From: an uncultured Faecalibacterium sp.
GTDB lineage: Bacteria > Bacillota > Clostridia > Oscillospirales > Ruminococcaceae
Direction of reading: 5' to 3'
DNA: 53,218 nt
NCBI GenBank assembly: GCA_937880095.1
Contig: CALFLK010000011.1
Coordinates: 1-53,218 of the forward strand
Part shown: positions 40,261-47,799 of the stretch, in pieces
How the letters are laid out: every line of letters starts with the position of its first letter
Position numbering within the stretch: position 1 is the first letter of the stretch
Program-made: the position numbers and the translations under genes
The notes under the pieces: generated by a model
The model's input: the letters and a program-made list of their open reading frames with translations, nothing else
Told to the model about the DNA's origin: nothing
The model's database searches: none

Positions 40261-40567
40261 TTTTCAAGGCCTCCGTAACCCTCAGCACATCTTTTGCGAA
40301 ACGCAGCATTTTCGCAAGATCTTCTGCGTTCTTGAAACGGACTACGTTTCCTGCGTTTGAAATCAGTTCAACGCCACCATCCGGTGCCATCCTCACGAAC
40401 CGGCACAGTTCGCCCTCTTCCCGTGCGGCCTGCTGCTCTTTGGTTTCTTCGATAAAGCAGGTTCTGAGCGCGTTCTCTGCGTCACAGTATACGCTCCTGT
40501 TACTCCGCACCAGCCTATACATCCTTCCGGGCAGCACCCGAACCTTGTTTTTATGCTTCTTTCCCAT
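40244..40567 (-). CDS. Hypothetical basic protein
   Basis: A 107-residue protein beginning MGKKHKNKVRVLPGRMYRLVRSN. It ends in helices (NAEDLAKMLRFAKDVLRVTEALK). Start chosen for AAGGAGG; an upstream extension through an intergenic hairpin (40589-40617) lacks a site. Function unknown. Confidence 0.6.
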   Translation of the reverse strand: MGKKHKNKVRVLPGRMYRLVRSNRSVYCDAENALRTCFIEETKEQQAAREEGELCRFVRMAPDGGVELISNAGNVVRFKNAEDLAKMLRFAKDVLRVTEALKNGNQN

Positions 40568-40728
40568 AACTTTGTCCTCCTTTGCACGAAACCCGGTAGG
40601 CCAACTGCCCGCCGGGTTATTTCTATGCCTGTTTTCAGATTTTTGGGGTAGTCGTGTTTGTTTTTCTACGACCATCGGACACGATTTTGCGGAAGCGCCT
40701 GCACATGAAGTTCCGCAGGCAGCCTTGC

Positions 40729-41256
40729 CTATAAGAGAATGTCACCCTCCGCCCAGGCATCCGCTCGGCGCTGTCCCTCGCGCGTGTTTAACGCACGCGA
40801 TAATAAAGCGGCGCACTCCGGGAGCCGTTCCAGGTTCCTTCCCAGCTGTGCAAGAGCGACGTTTCGCAGGTACTTCAAGTGCTGCACACTGTATGGAACT
40901 TTCTGCTGTACTTCGTGCCATTTTTTGTGGCTGATGTAGAACTCCGTTAAAATCAGATTGTGGCCACTGTCCAGCCGGTTCATTTGTCCTCGGATAATGT
41001 TCTGATCTTCCAGCAACACAGCCCGCTGCCGTTCCAGCTGACGTAGTTGGTCTCCAATGCCCAGTTCATCCATCCGGCAGGCCATCGCCGCCGTGCTGTC
41101 CCCAGGTGTTCCGCCGCGGGGCATTCCATCGGTGCCCATGCCCTGCATGGGGTCCACTTCATCGCTCAGTGCGGTACACTGACGGCGGATGATCTCTATC
41201 CGCTGCGGGATGTCCGCATAATATTTCAAGATTGCCTCCGCCTCGTGTACTTTCAC
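40729..41256 (-). CDS. ArpU-like phage transcription regulator
   Basis: A 175-residue protein with an N-terminal helical part and a C-terminal sigma-region-4-like HTH (LTEFYISHKKWHEVQQKVPYSVQHLKYLRN). This is the layout of ArpU/RinA-type activators that switch on packaging and lysis genes. It is among the last genes of the early operon, as expected for a late activator. The likely target is the extended -10 late promoter with direct repeats at 30348-30381. Confidence 0.65.
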   Translation of the reverse strand: MKVHEAEAILKYYADIPQRIEIIRRQCTALSDEVDPMQGMGTDGMPRGGTPGDSTAAMACRMDELGIGDQLRQLERQRAVLLEDQNIIRGQMNRLDSGHNLILTEFYISHKKWHEVQQKVPYSVQHLKYLRNVALAQLGRNLERLPECAALLSRALNTREGQRRADAWAEGDILL

Positions 41257-41276
41257 TGCTCAGTCCTCCCAAAAAA

Positions 41277-41918
41277 TCAAAAATCTTTCTTGAAAAGGGG
41301 TTCTCCGAAAACGGGTTCTTCACCCTTGACGCGCTCAACCATGGCACCCACGCCGTAAATGTCCTCAATGACCCGGCGCAGACGATCATAGGCAAATTCT
41401 TCTCCGCCATCGTCCACCCAGCCGAGGAACTGCTGGTAATTTTTCTTGATTTCTTCCTTCACGGCCTCAATTTGTTCAGGGGTATATTCCATTTCTTCCA
41501 GTGATTCCGCAAAGAAACGAACGATCATCTTTGCAGCGTCCCGGCGTTCAGCCAGAACACGCAGCTTTTTTTCAGAGCCTACCAGACCACCCGCCGGGAG
41601 CCAAAATTCTTCCGGCATCAGGTGGGCAGTGCGTGCTTCCAGCCGCTTGAGGGCTTCCGGTGCACCGTACTTGTCGTGATCCATGATATACCTGGATGCA
41701 GCATTGTTCATCTTCAAGGTCAGGAGCGTAGATTCTTTCTCGCCCCAGTCCCAGAGATCATGTGCCGCGGCAACTGCGCAGTACGAAACGACCTGCCCGA
41801 TTGCCTCACGGTTCAGCGTCGTGCGGTGCTTCGACTTGCCGATGTTGATTTGCTGATTCACTGCATTCTGGATGCTCTGCCGGTAGAATGCTGGCATCCT
41901 TGCCCTGCTTTTTCCCAT
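41277..41918 (-). CDS. Hypothetical protein
   Basis: A 213-residue protein starting MGKSRARMPAFYRQSIQNAV, helical, with EKESTLLTLKMNNAASRYIMDHD and AERRDAAKMIVRFFAESLEE. AAAGGA lies upstream of the chosen ATG. It overlaps the DUF1064 gene by 61 bases. It sits between nuclease and regulator genes, but no motif shows a function. Confidence 0.6.
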   Translation of the reverse strand: MGKSRARMPAFYRQSIQNAVNQQINIGKSKHRTTLNREAIGQVVSYCAVAAAHDLWDWGEKESTLLTLKMNNAASRYIMDHDKYGAPEALKRLEARTAHLMPEEFWLPAGGLVGSEKKLRVLAERRDAAKMIVRFFAESLEEMEYTPEQIEAVKEEIKKNYQQFLGWVDDGGEEFAYDRLRRVIEDIYGVGAMVERVKGEEPVFGEPLFKKDF

Positions 41919-42442
41919 GATGAATCCTTTCCCGCCTGTTCGGCCAGGCGCTTCCACTTTCTGATTTCTTCCGCCGTATCTGGCGTGATATGCTCAATAA
42001 ACCGCCAGTGCTGCGGTTCTGCCACAAGATCGATAAACATACGGCGGCGGTGGATGTAATCACGCTGCTGCCGCCGGGTGAATTTGCTTTTCACTTCCAC
42101 CACCTCAACCGTGCCATCAGCATAGGTCAGCACAAAATCCGGGGTATAGTGCGCCGCCGGGAGCTTCACATTGCCGTATTCTTTTTCCGGCAGCATAGTA
42201 AACCTGCGGTGCAGCTCTACCTTCACGACCTCGCCACTCTGGACTTTGGGCAGAACAGTTCCCATGTAGTAGTCATACTCGCCCCGGCTGTCAAACTCGT
42301 GTCCGGTCGATCTGGCGGCATTCACAGCGGCTTCCAACGATGCAGGTGCAGCTTTGCCCCCGCACCTTCTCTGTGCAAGCTGCTTTTCCGCCTGTGCCCG
42401 GTAGCGTGGCGGCAGGTCAGAAAGTTCCAATCTCATGCTCAT
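41858..42442 (-). CDS. DUF1064-family nuclease-like protein
   Basis: A 194-residue protein of DUF1064, a phage family with a restriction-endonuclease-like core. FDSRGEYDYYMG, then HYTPDFVLTYADGTVEVVEVKSKF show the conserved E...PD...E-x-K arrangement of PD-(D/E)xK nucleases. It may process replication intermediates made by the HUH initiator encoded just upstream; its start overlaps that gene's stop. Confidence 0.8.
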   Translation of the reverse strand: MSMRLELSDLPPRYRAQAEKQLAQRRCGGKAAPASLEAAVNAARSTGHEFDSRGEYDYYMGTVLPKVQSGEVVKVELHRRFTMLPEKEYGNVKLPAAHYTPDFVLTYADGTVEVVEVKSKFTRRQQRDYIHRRRMFIDLVAEPQHWRFIEHITPDTAEEIRKWKRLAEQAGKDSSWEKAGQGCQHSTGRASRMQ

Positions 42443-43266
42443 GGCTGGTTTCTCCTGTTCTTCCGCCGGGTGTCCGGCTTCTTTTTCAGTTTCACGATCA
42501 GGTGCTTGGTGTTGTTCCCCGTGATGTGCTGTTCGCACTCGCGCAGGGTATAACCGGGGTATTTTTTCTCCCAGTATTCACGATCATCCGGCAGGGCAAA
42601 CGCTTCGTCAAAGCGCTTGCGGCTCCATCTGGTGTCGTTCGGGCGCGGGGTTTTCGGTTTTTGCAGCCCTTGGCTCTGCCGCCAGCGCCGGATACGGGCG
42701 CGGGCTTTCGTCATGTAGGTTGTCAGGCGTTCAAAGCTGGAACAGGTCAGGTCGATAGGCTCAACTTTCACAAGTCCCATCGGCCGCCCGGTGCTGTCCC
42801 GCCACAAGTCCTTGATCTCCTGCCATGTCAGATTGCCTTGCAGGATCACATGATGGTGGTGTCTGCCGGTAACTTTCCCGTCCTCGTCCACCACGCTGTA
42901 CTCTGCAACCTGCATCCATTTGGATGCTTCCCGCCCCGTCTTTTTGCAGAAGCGCTTCAAGCGGCGGGTAAAATTCGTCCAGTCCCGGTCTACCTGGTCA
43001 AAATCTCCGGGCGCTGGCTGGTGGTCGTGGTCGTATGTAAACGTGGCTGCCCAGTCGCTTTCCCCGAAATTCGTATAGGCCAGCTGGCAGAAATACCGCC
43101 TTGCTATCATGTCGTTATACTTCTGCTGCGCAATGGAGGTCGCCAGCTCTCTTTTGCGGCGAGTGGATGCGGTATGCTCTTTGTCCGTTGTTTCAAAGAG
43201 ATCCACTTCTGCATAATCGGACGTTCCAAGAATGTGTCTCTGCTCCCGAATGTACCATGCCCGCAC
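42439..43266 (-). CDS. rep: HUH-type rolling-circle replication initiator
   Basis: A 275-residue protein with the three motifs of Y1 HUH endonucleases: motif I-like AATFTY (about 73-78), the metal-binding GRHHHHVIL (134-142) and the catalytic tyrosine in LTTYMTKA (Tyr184). Such proteins nick one strand at an origin and start rolling-circle replication. No DNA polymerase, helicase or primase is seen in the window, so the phage would use host enzymes, as P2 does. A large hairpin upstream (43483-43529) is a possible origin. The C-terminal part is strongly basic. Confidence 0.82.
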   Translation of the reverse strand: MRAWYIREQRHILGTSDYAEVDLFETTDKEHTASTRRKRELATSIAQQKYNDMIARRYFCQLAYTNFGESDWAATFTYDHDHQPAPGDFDQVDRDWTNFTRRLKRFCKKTGREASKWMQVAEYSVVDEDGKVTGRHHHHVILQGNLTWQEIKDLWRDSTGRPMGLVKVEPIDLTCSSFERLTTYMTKARARIRRWRQSQGLQKPKTPRPNDTRWSRKRFDEAFALPDDREYWEKKYPGYTLRECEQHITGNNTKHLIVKLKKKPDTRRKNRRNQP

Positions 43267-43552
43267 CGTTCACTTCCTCCTTCCGCAAAGCTCTACTGGG
43301 ATTTTCTTTTCTGTGAACCAAACACACATGGCTTCGCAGGACAAGGGGGATACAACGCCGGGCAGGTCTTTTTAAGTTTCTCATTCCTTCAAGCCATACA
43401 GACCCGCCCTCGTTTTCTCCCCCTTGACCCCCGCTTTCCCCGGCTTGTGTTCTTCTGTGGTCGCTAGATTAAGTTACACATACAAGCCCCTTGCCGCCTC
43501 GTCAGGGCGGCAATTTAACGACGGGCTTGCTTAATTCTTGATTAGAGCTTGA
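43267..43552. other. Intergenic region upstream of the replication initiator
   Basis: 286 bases without a gene on either strand. It holds the compound hairpin at 43483-43529 and C-rich and T-rich tracts. It is a good place for the origin or for the promoter of the initiator gene; I see no convincing -35/-10 pair. Confidence 0.5.
43483..43529 (-). other. Compound hairpin, candidate replication origin
   Basis: Outer stem CAAGCCC/GGGCTTG (43483-43489, 43523-43529) encloses inner stem TTGCCGCC/GGCGGCAA (43491-43498, 43506-43513). Perfect pairing in both. It lies about 220 bases before the HUH initiator gene; HUH proteins nick at such structures. It could instead be a terminator for the gene before. 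Confidence 0.45.
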
Positions 43553-43726
43553 TTAGTTTACTTCGTAGTCACCGATGCTGTTTTCTTCCGTTCTGACTTC
43601 CCAGCACTCGCAGGTGTCCTCCGGGTCAGTGAAGTCGGCACGGTTCGGAGAATTGCCGTTGAAGCATACCCAGGTGTAGCCCTCATGCCAGCGGCAGGTG
43701 CAGCAGGTTCTTTCAGGTTCCATCAT
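43553..43726 (-). CDS. Small Cys-rich protein
   Basis: A 57-residue protein beginning MMEPERTCCTCRWHEGYTW, with CxxC and later CECW: a likely zinc-binding domain. AAAGGA lies seven bases before the first ATG. Small proteins of this kind are common in Firmicutes phages and of unknown function. It belongs to a run of three or four zinc-ribbon-like genes. Confidence 0.6.
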   Translation of the reverse strand: MMEPERTCCTCRWHEGYTWVCFNGNSPNRADFTDPEDTCECWEVRTEENSIGDYEVN

Positions 43727-43741
43727 CCTGTGTTCCTTTCG

Positions 43742-44008
43742 TCACGGTTCTAGCAGTGTGTGGCAAATCGGACAGGCGTGCGGTTCCCAATCTGTCCTGT
43801 ACCCGCATACCGGGCACTCATACCAGCCGTATGGAAACACACCGGTAGCGTCATAGAATTCACGCTGCCATTTAAGTGGTTTCGGCAGTGGGGTGCCGGT
43901 CGCTTTCGCAAATTGGGCGGCCCGCATAGCAGTTGCAATGGCATCCCTTGCAGGTTTCAAAGAATCGTGTTCTTCCTTTTTCTGGGAGTTATCTGTCTTA
44001 CCCTCCAT
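43742..44008 (-). CDS. Zinc-ribbon protein
   Basis: An 88-residue protein; the C-terminus has CPVCGYRTDWEPHACPICHTLL, a double-CxxC zinc ribbon. Start chosen for GAAGGTGG five bases upstream, inside the previous gene's end; an earlier in-frame ATG is possible. Function unknown. Confidence 0.6.
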   Translation of the reverse strand: MEGKTDNSQKKEEHDSLKPARDAIATAMRAAQFAKATGTPLPKPLKWQREFYDATGVFPYGWYECPVCGYRTDWEPHACPICHTLLEP

Positions 44009-44213
44009 GTCGGCCACCTTCATAAAAACGATCCATCGTTTCGCGGTACACTTTGTAGCACTCCGGGCACAGATCTCCGATTCCATGGATGTTTCTCATT
44101 TCAAGCGCCCAACCATCCAATGCTTTCTGGTCAAACACACCATCGTCGAACCGTTCCGCGAACACCTGCTTTCTGCACCGGTTGCAGATAAACATTGCTC
44201 CGTTTTTTCTCAT
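43998..44213 (-). CDS. Small zinc-binding protein
   Basis: A 71-residue protein with FICNRCRKQVF near its start and LCPECYKVYRETMDRF near its end: two CxxC pairs for one zinc ion. AAAGGTG precedes the ATG. It overlaps the next gene by 11 bases. Function unknown. Confidence 0.65.
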   Translation of the reverse strand: MRKNGAMFICNRCRKQVFAERFDDGVFDQKALDGWALEMRNIHGIGDLCPECYKVYRETMDRFYEGGRHGG

Positions 44214-44219
44214 TAAATT

Positions 44220-44540
44220 TCACCTTTCATCGAGCGCCGGAAGAGGCAAATCTTCCGGCTTTACGCCCGCATTTTTCATCCTTGCCCCGCACTCGCCGCA
44301 GTATTTAACGGCCACACAGTTGATGAAATGGCATTTCTTGCAGCGGAAATGCTCACAGGTGCACCGTCCTGGATTCAGCTCCCATTCTGATTCCAGCGGC
44401 GGTACATCTGGAAGGAAGATTTTTGCCGTTTTCCTGCCCGGCTCTGCAACCGTCACCCGTGTTATCTTCTTGATATTTGCTCTGGATATGAGGATTTCCA
44501 GCGTTCCATCATTGTCCAGATTGAATAATGCAGCACTCAT
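44220..44540 (-). CDS. Hypothetical zinc-binding protein
   Basis: A 106-residue protein with a beta-rich N-terminus (ALFNLDNDGTLEILISRANI) and a C-terminal zinc-binding part (CTCEHFRCKKC and YCGECGARM). Start at MSAAL chosen for GGGGGTG upstream; MRKVWG nine codons earlier, overlapping the previous stop, is an alternative. Function unknown. Confidence 0.6.
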   Translation of the reverse strand: MSAALFNLDNDGTLEILISRANIKKITRVTVAEPGRKTAKIFLPDVPPLESEWELNPGRCTCEHFRCKKCHFINCVAVKYCGECGARMKNAGVKPEDLPLPALDER

Positions 44541-44566
44541 TTCAGTACACCCCCACACTTTGCGCA

Positions 44567-45061
44567 TCAGCCATCACAGGCAGGCTTTGTGTTGTCCTGC
44601 ACTTCGGTCAGCTTTATGGTCGGCTGCGGCTGATCCGAACGGTTCAGTGGTTTATCGAACTCCACATTCATCCAGTCGCCCTCCGGCTTGTCATGCCATG
44701 CCAAGGCGTGGCGAATGACAAGCCATACCTGTTCTGCCCGGTACGGAATCTCCATCAGGTCGGAGATTGGGGCAGGGAGAACGTACCGGCGATATAGGTT
44801 ATCCAGTCCATCCTGCATATCGTTCCGGCGGTGGATTGAAACCGTGAAAGCGTTGTCCCGCTGTTCCTTTGTCTTGAACTCATTATGTTTGGCATCGGAA
44901 TAGAACTTTGCCATGCACAGATCATCGGCTACATCCCAGAACTGGCCCATATGTAAGCGCAAGTACCACTCGCAGGCCGCTTGCACAGCCTCGGCCACCG
45001 GGCGGCTCATGGTCAGCGTGATGGTTTCGATTTCGGTAGGTGCGTCATTCTTCTTCACCAT
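44567..45061 (-). CDS. Hypothetical protein
   Basis: A 164-residue protein: TITLTMSRPVAEAVQAACEWYLRL, then helices through KHNEFKTKEQRDNAFTVSIH and a C-terminal part with RAEQVWLVIRHALAWHDKPEG. Start at MVKKNDAP; it overlaps the previous gene by 17 bases. No motif shows a function. Confidence 0.6.
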   Translation of the reverse strand: MVKKNDAPTEIETITLTMSRPVAEAVQAACEWYLRLHMGQFWDVADDLCMAKFYSDAKHNEFKTKEQRDNAFTVSIHRRNDMQDGLDNLYRRYVLPAPISDLMEIPYRAEQVWLVIRHALAWHDKPEGDWMNVEFDKPLNRSDQPQPTIKLTEVQDNTKPACDG

Positions 45062-45389
45062 AGTGCGGATCCTTTGCCCCCGGCCAGTGACGGCGCTGGC
45101 TGCGCTCAAACTTCCGGGCCATCGCTGCTGTCTGAATAGCTTCCACGGCCAGAGCAACAGCCCGATCATATACACCCTTCGTGGAAATCTGCGGATTGTT
45201 GGAGTAAACATTCATCCACATTGCATTGAGTTCCTGACGCAGACCGTTCATTTCCTGCACAGCTTCCACGACTTCTTCTTGGATGATTCCCGCGCCCTCA
45301 TGCGGCCCTGCAAACATCCGAAACTTCTTGTTTGCAGCGGCCAGCTCAATTTTGACCAGACGCTTCACGTCATTTTTCACTGCATCCAT
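45045..45389 (-). CDS. Hypothetical helical protein, possibly MazG-like
   Basis: A 114-residue, mostly helical protein. EEVVEAVQEMNGLRQEL followed by YDRAVALAVEAIQTAAMARKFE resembles all-alpha NTP pyrophosphatase (MazG-like) helices, but the full metal-binding ExxE..ExxD set is not clear. The ATG after GGAGG was chosen; a TTG two codons earlier is possible. It directly follows DGR target 2. Confidence 0.5.
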   Translation of the reverse strand: MDAVKNDVKRLVKIELAAANKKFRMFAGPHEGAGIIQEEVVEAVQEMNGLRQELNAMWMNVYSNNPQISTKGVYDRAVALAVEAIQTAAMARKFERSQRRHWPGAKDPHYGEEE

Positions 45390-45391
45390 GG

Positions 45392-46039
45392 TCAACCCTC
45401 CGTCCGGCTCTTGATCTCAGCCAGCAGATCATCCAGCGGAACATTTGCAAGAGAAAACCCGGCCTCGCCTTCGTCCTCAACAGAGACCAAGAGTGCAGAG
45501 GAAAAGCACAAAACGGGGCGAACCCCATAGGAGCTGTTGTACCAGTTAAGGCTGTAGGAGCCACCGGTGCCGACGAGCCAGACGTAGCTGTTATCGTAGG
45601 TGAGCGGAGAGCTGTTCGGCGTACCGTAAGGAGTTGCCAGCCACCACGGCACATCTGCCTTCGGAATCAGCCGCCAATACTTGCCATACTGGCGCAGGGT
45701 CAGCAAGCCAATCCGGTACTCGACAGTTCCATATTCAGTCTGGCCGGTCGTATCCTGCAGATCAATCTTGAACGGGATGAAAATATCCAGCGGCGTGCCT
45801 TTCTCGGTAAACTCTGCCAAACGGTTGCCCAGATACGACATGATCTCGCTCCGGCGCAGATCATTGGGGCATTCCGGGTCGTCTCCCTCACGGAACGGCA
45901 TTTTCGTCCAAATGTCCTTTGCCAGAACGAGGCAGCCGTGTTCGTCCGCATCCAGCTTCACAAACTCCTTGCCCAGCGCTCTGAAGATGCCACCATTTTT
46001 CACATCACCCAAGGTTACACTTTTCAAAATCTTGCTCAT
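45392..46039 (-). CDS. DGR target protein 2 (distant, early-region)
   Basis: A 215-residue protein whose residues about 143-175 are encoded by a second variable repeat of the DGR at 4.4-6.5 kb. The end of the domain reads WWLATPYGTP ... NSSYGVRPVLCFSSALL, the same C-type-lectin-like layout as target 1, but the N-terminal part (TLGDVKNGGIFRALGKEFVK) is different and resembles DUF6273-type domains. No signal peptide or membrane helix is visible, and it lies among early genes beside a lipoprotein gene, so it is probably not a tail protein. GGAGGAATAACG precedes the ATG. Confidence 0.85.
   Translation of the reverse strand: MSKILKSVTLGDVKNGGIFRALGKEFVKLDADEHGCLVLAKDIWTKMPFREGDDPECPNDLRRSEIMSYLGNRLAEFTEKGTPLDIFIPFKIDLQDTTGQTEYGTVEYRIGLLTLRQYGKYWRLIPKADVPWWLATPYGTPNSSPLTYDNSYVWLVGTGGSYSLNWYNSSYGVRPVLCFSSALLVSVEDEGEAGFSLANVPLDDLLAEIKSRTEG
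45514..45612 (-). repeat. DGR variable repeat 2 (VR2)
   Basis: 99 bp aligned without gaps to the template repeat (offset 39707). Of 17 differences, 16 are at template adenines on the coding strand; the only exception, at 45524, lies in the 3' homing region. Beyond 45612 the target has about 25 extra bases before the WW codons, so only part of the template is shared. Confidence 0.93.
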
Positions 46040-46041
46040 CG

Positions 46042-46311
46042 TTATTCCTCCACTAAAACCACATTGGCCCAGCTGGTCTCGTATGTTTTCCCGTCAATCG
46101 TGACTTTCACGATACGATCATTGTGTGCAAACGAACTTACCTTGTCCGCCCGTCCTTTGTCCAGTAAAGTGCCGTCCGGCAGGTAAACATATACCGTCTT
46201 GACCGGTTTTTCACCGCTTGCTGTGCCCTTGACTGCTTCACACCCAGTCAGTGTTACGCACAGCGCGGCAGTGCAGGTGGACAAAGCCAGCAGTTTCAAA
46301 GTCTTACGCAT
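46042..46311 (-). CDS. Small lipoprotein
   Basis: An 89-residue protein with a lipoprotein signal (MRKTLKLLALSTCTAALCVTL) and lipobox LTGC. The mature part is about 65 residues, beta-rich (VYVYLPDGTLLDKGRADKV). It would sit on the outer face of the membrane. Its gene directly precedes DGR target 2 in the operon, two bases apart. Superinfection exclusion is a typical job for phage lipoproteins, but that is inferred here. Confidence 0.75.
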   Translation of the reverse strand: MRKTLKLLALSTCTAALCVTLTGCEAVKGTASGEKPVKTVYVYLPDGTLLDKGRADKVSSFAHNDRIVKVTIDGKTYETSWANVVLVEE

Positions 46312-46933
46312 CGTTTTTGTTCTCCTGTTCGCTCAAGTCCTCCACATCGGCAACATCCCTAGTCTTTTTCACCATGTCGGCAAGCTCACGCAGTCCAGAC
46401 TTTGCCAGAGGTTCCAGCTTTACAGGAAGCACCGCGCCGCGCACCACCATTCCGTCCTTGATAACATAGTAGCGTCCGCCGCTCGCCATCTTCCTGGCGC
46501 AGTATTTGAAATATCCGCTCTTGCGGATTTCATCTGCTACTGGCATGATCTGCTTCGCATCCACAAAACCGACCGTTCCCGAAACAGGCTCGATCATTGG
46601 AACCAGTTCACACCCGCAGTACCGGATACTGATTCTTCCGGTCACGCAGTCCATTTCTCCGTCTGCCGTGTCGTCCAAATCCATCCCTTCGATGTGATGG
46701 AGATCATCCGGGCAGTCATTATCAAACTCGATGTCTGCCCATTCCTTTTTGCTGATGCCCAGGAGGGTTGCCAACTCACTTTCATTTTGTGCCTTCGGAA
46801 ATCCGGTCAGCGGGAAGATTGCCGTTTTGGTTCCAATGTACAAATCATAGGTTCTGCAATCGTCATAGAACACTTTGTAGAGTTTACAGTACCCATCTGC
46901 CTTAATGAGCTTTGCGATTGCTGCCAGCTTCAT
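46304..46933 (-). CDS. Hypothetical protein
   Basis: A 209-residue protein, MKLAAIAKLIKADGYCKLYK onward, alternating strands and helices, with an acidic middle (CPDDLHHIEGMDLDD) and a charged C-terminal helix. It overlaps the lipoprotein gene by eight bases and the preceding gene by four. No catalytic or DNA-binding motif recognised. Confidence 0.6.
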   Translation of the reverse strand: MKLAAIAKLIKADGYCKLYKVFYDDCRTYDLYIGTKTAIFPLTGFPKAQNESELATLLGISKKEWADIEFDNDCPDDLHHIEGMDLDDTADGEMDCVTGRISIRYCGCELVPMIEPVSGTVGFVDAKQIMPVADEIRKSGYFKYCARKMASGGRYYVIKDGMVVRGAVLPVKLEPLAKSGLRELADMVKKTRDVADVEDLSEQENKNDA

Positions 46934-47118
46934 TTGCTTCTCCTTTCAATTTCGATAGCCTGAACTTCAAACTTTTCGTACTCCGGGTAATGATTCTCGG
47001 CCTGCTCCTTGGCTTTTTCAACAGCCTGTTCGGCGCTGTCCGCATCCAGCCGGTACGGCAGCCAACCCGGCCACCCACCAGCACCGGTCGCTTTCAGCAA
47101 AATGTAGTACCTCTGCAT
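46930..47118 (-). CDS. Small hypothetical protein
   Basis: A 62-residue protein: beta-like MQRYYILLKATGAGGWPGWLP, then a helix (SAEQAVEKAKEQAENHY) and a strand. It resembles small RNase-like or dsRNA-binding-like alpha/beta folds only in pattern. AAAGGAG precedes the ATG. Function unknown. Confidence 0.6.
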   Translation of the reverse strand: MQRYYILLKATGAGGWPGWLPYRLDADSAEQAVEKAKEQAENHYPEYEKFEVQAIEIERRSK

Positions 47119-47186
47119 CGGTGTGTTCTCCTTTCAGTTTTGGGCAATCCCGGAGTTGAACCGGGCCGGGCCTGTTCCCATGCTCA

Positions 47187-47213
47187 CAAAAAAGGCCGCC
47201 GCAGCGGGCGGCC
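47187..47213 (-). terminator. Intrinsic terminator inside the early operon
   Basis: GGCCGCC (47194-47200) pairs with GGCGGCC (47207-47213), loop of six, followed on the minus strand by TTTTTT. It lies between the genes at 47218 and 46930, so it may lower expression of downstream genes or be read through. Confidence 0.8.
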
Positions 47214-47217
47214 TGTG

Positions 47218-47421
47218 TCAGGAGTTGTGCGACCTTATTTTCAAAATTTTCTTTGCTTCCTCTGCGTGGAGAAGGACGCTGTCCCGGCAGGTCATACCCG
47301 GTTCTTGCAGCTCATAGAGTTTGCACTCTTTCGTACATCCCTTACTGCCTTTTCGGGCCTGCTCATTACACGTTATAAATCGTGCGGACAGAATCCGTGT
47401 CAGCGTTTCATTGTCCATCAT
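47218..47421 (-). CDS. Small Cys-containing protein
   Basis: A 67-residue protein with NETLTRILSARFITCNEQARKG and CTKECKLYELQ...MTCRDSVLL; the cysteines could bind zinc. Its start overlaps the previous stop as ATGATG. Function unknown. Confidence 0.6.
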   Translation of the reverse strand: MMDNETLTRILSARFITCNEQARKGSKGCTKECKLYELQEPGMTCRDSVLLHAEEAKKILKIRSHNS

Positions 47422-47543
47422 GCCACCAGATAAAGCCAAAGGAACTTAATCAGTGCGGCAGGCACAAAGAAAATCAGTGCCGCCCACAGTGCCACAGCTA
47501 CCAAAACCATCAGAACACCCAGTGTTTTCACAAATCCGTCCAT
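47418..47543 (-). CDS. 41-residue membrane protein
   Basis: Almost the whole protein is hydrophobic (LGVLMVLVAVALWAALIFF, then AALIKFLWLYLV), giving one or two membrane helices. AAGGAG lies eight bases upstream. It overlaps the end of the preceding gene by 98 bases in another frame and the next gene's start as ATGA. Function unknown. Confidence 0.6.
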   Translation of the reverse strand: MDGFVKTLGVLMVLVAVALWAALIFFVPAALIKFLWLYLVA

Positions 47544-47799
47544 TGCTTTTTCTCCTTTTAAGTTCAATTCTTGCCCAAGCTGCAAGGTCTTTCCAGTTTT
47601 CAGATTCCCGGTGACATGGAGTATCGCTGGCGCGTTTATCAACTGCTTCTGCAAGTTTTTCAACGCACAAGTCAGGCAACTCCTCAATGTGTGATTCAAA
47701 AAACATAGCCATGACATCCAACGGGGCACCCGCAGCAGCAATAGCCAAAACTTCTGCGTCATTTTTCTTGTCTCCGTGCGTTTGGAGCTTGCCCCACAT
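47446..47799 (-). CDS. Hypothetical protein
   Basis: A 117-residue protein starting MWGKLQTHGDKKNDAEVLAI, helical up to about residue 85 (WKDLAAWARIELKRRKS). The last about 32 residues overlap the membrane-protein gene in another frame and look unstructured, so the functional part may end earlier. Start overlaps the previous stop (TGATG). Confidence 0.55.
   Translation of the reverse strand: MWGKLQTHGDKKNDAEVLAIAAAGAPLDVMAMFFESHIEELPDLCVEKLAEAVDKRASDTPCHRESENWKDLAAWARIELKRRKSNGRICENTGCSDGFGSCGTVGGTDFLCACRTD

Noticed and set aside
47142..47217. tRNA gene ending near 47142
   Set aside because: A good T-arm (CCCGG-TTCAACT-CCGGG) is present, but no matching acceptor 5' strand exists upstream; a terminator occupies that place.
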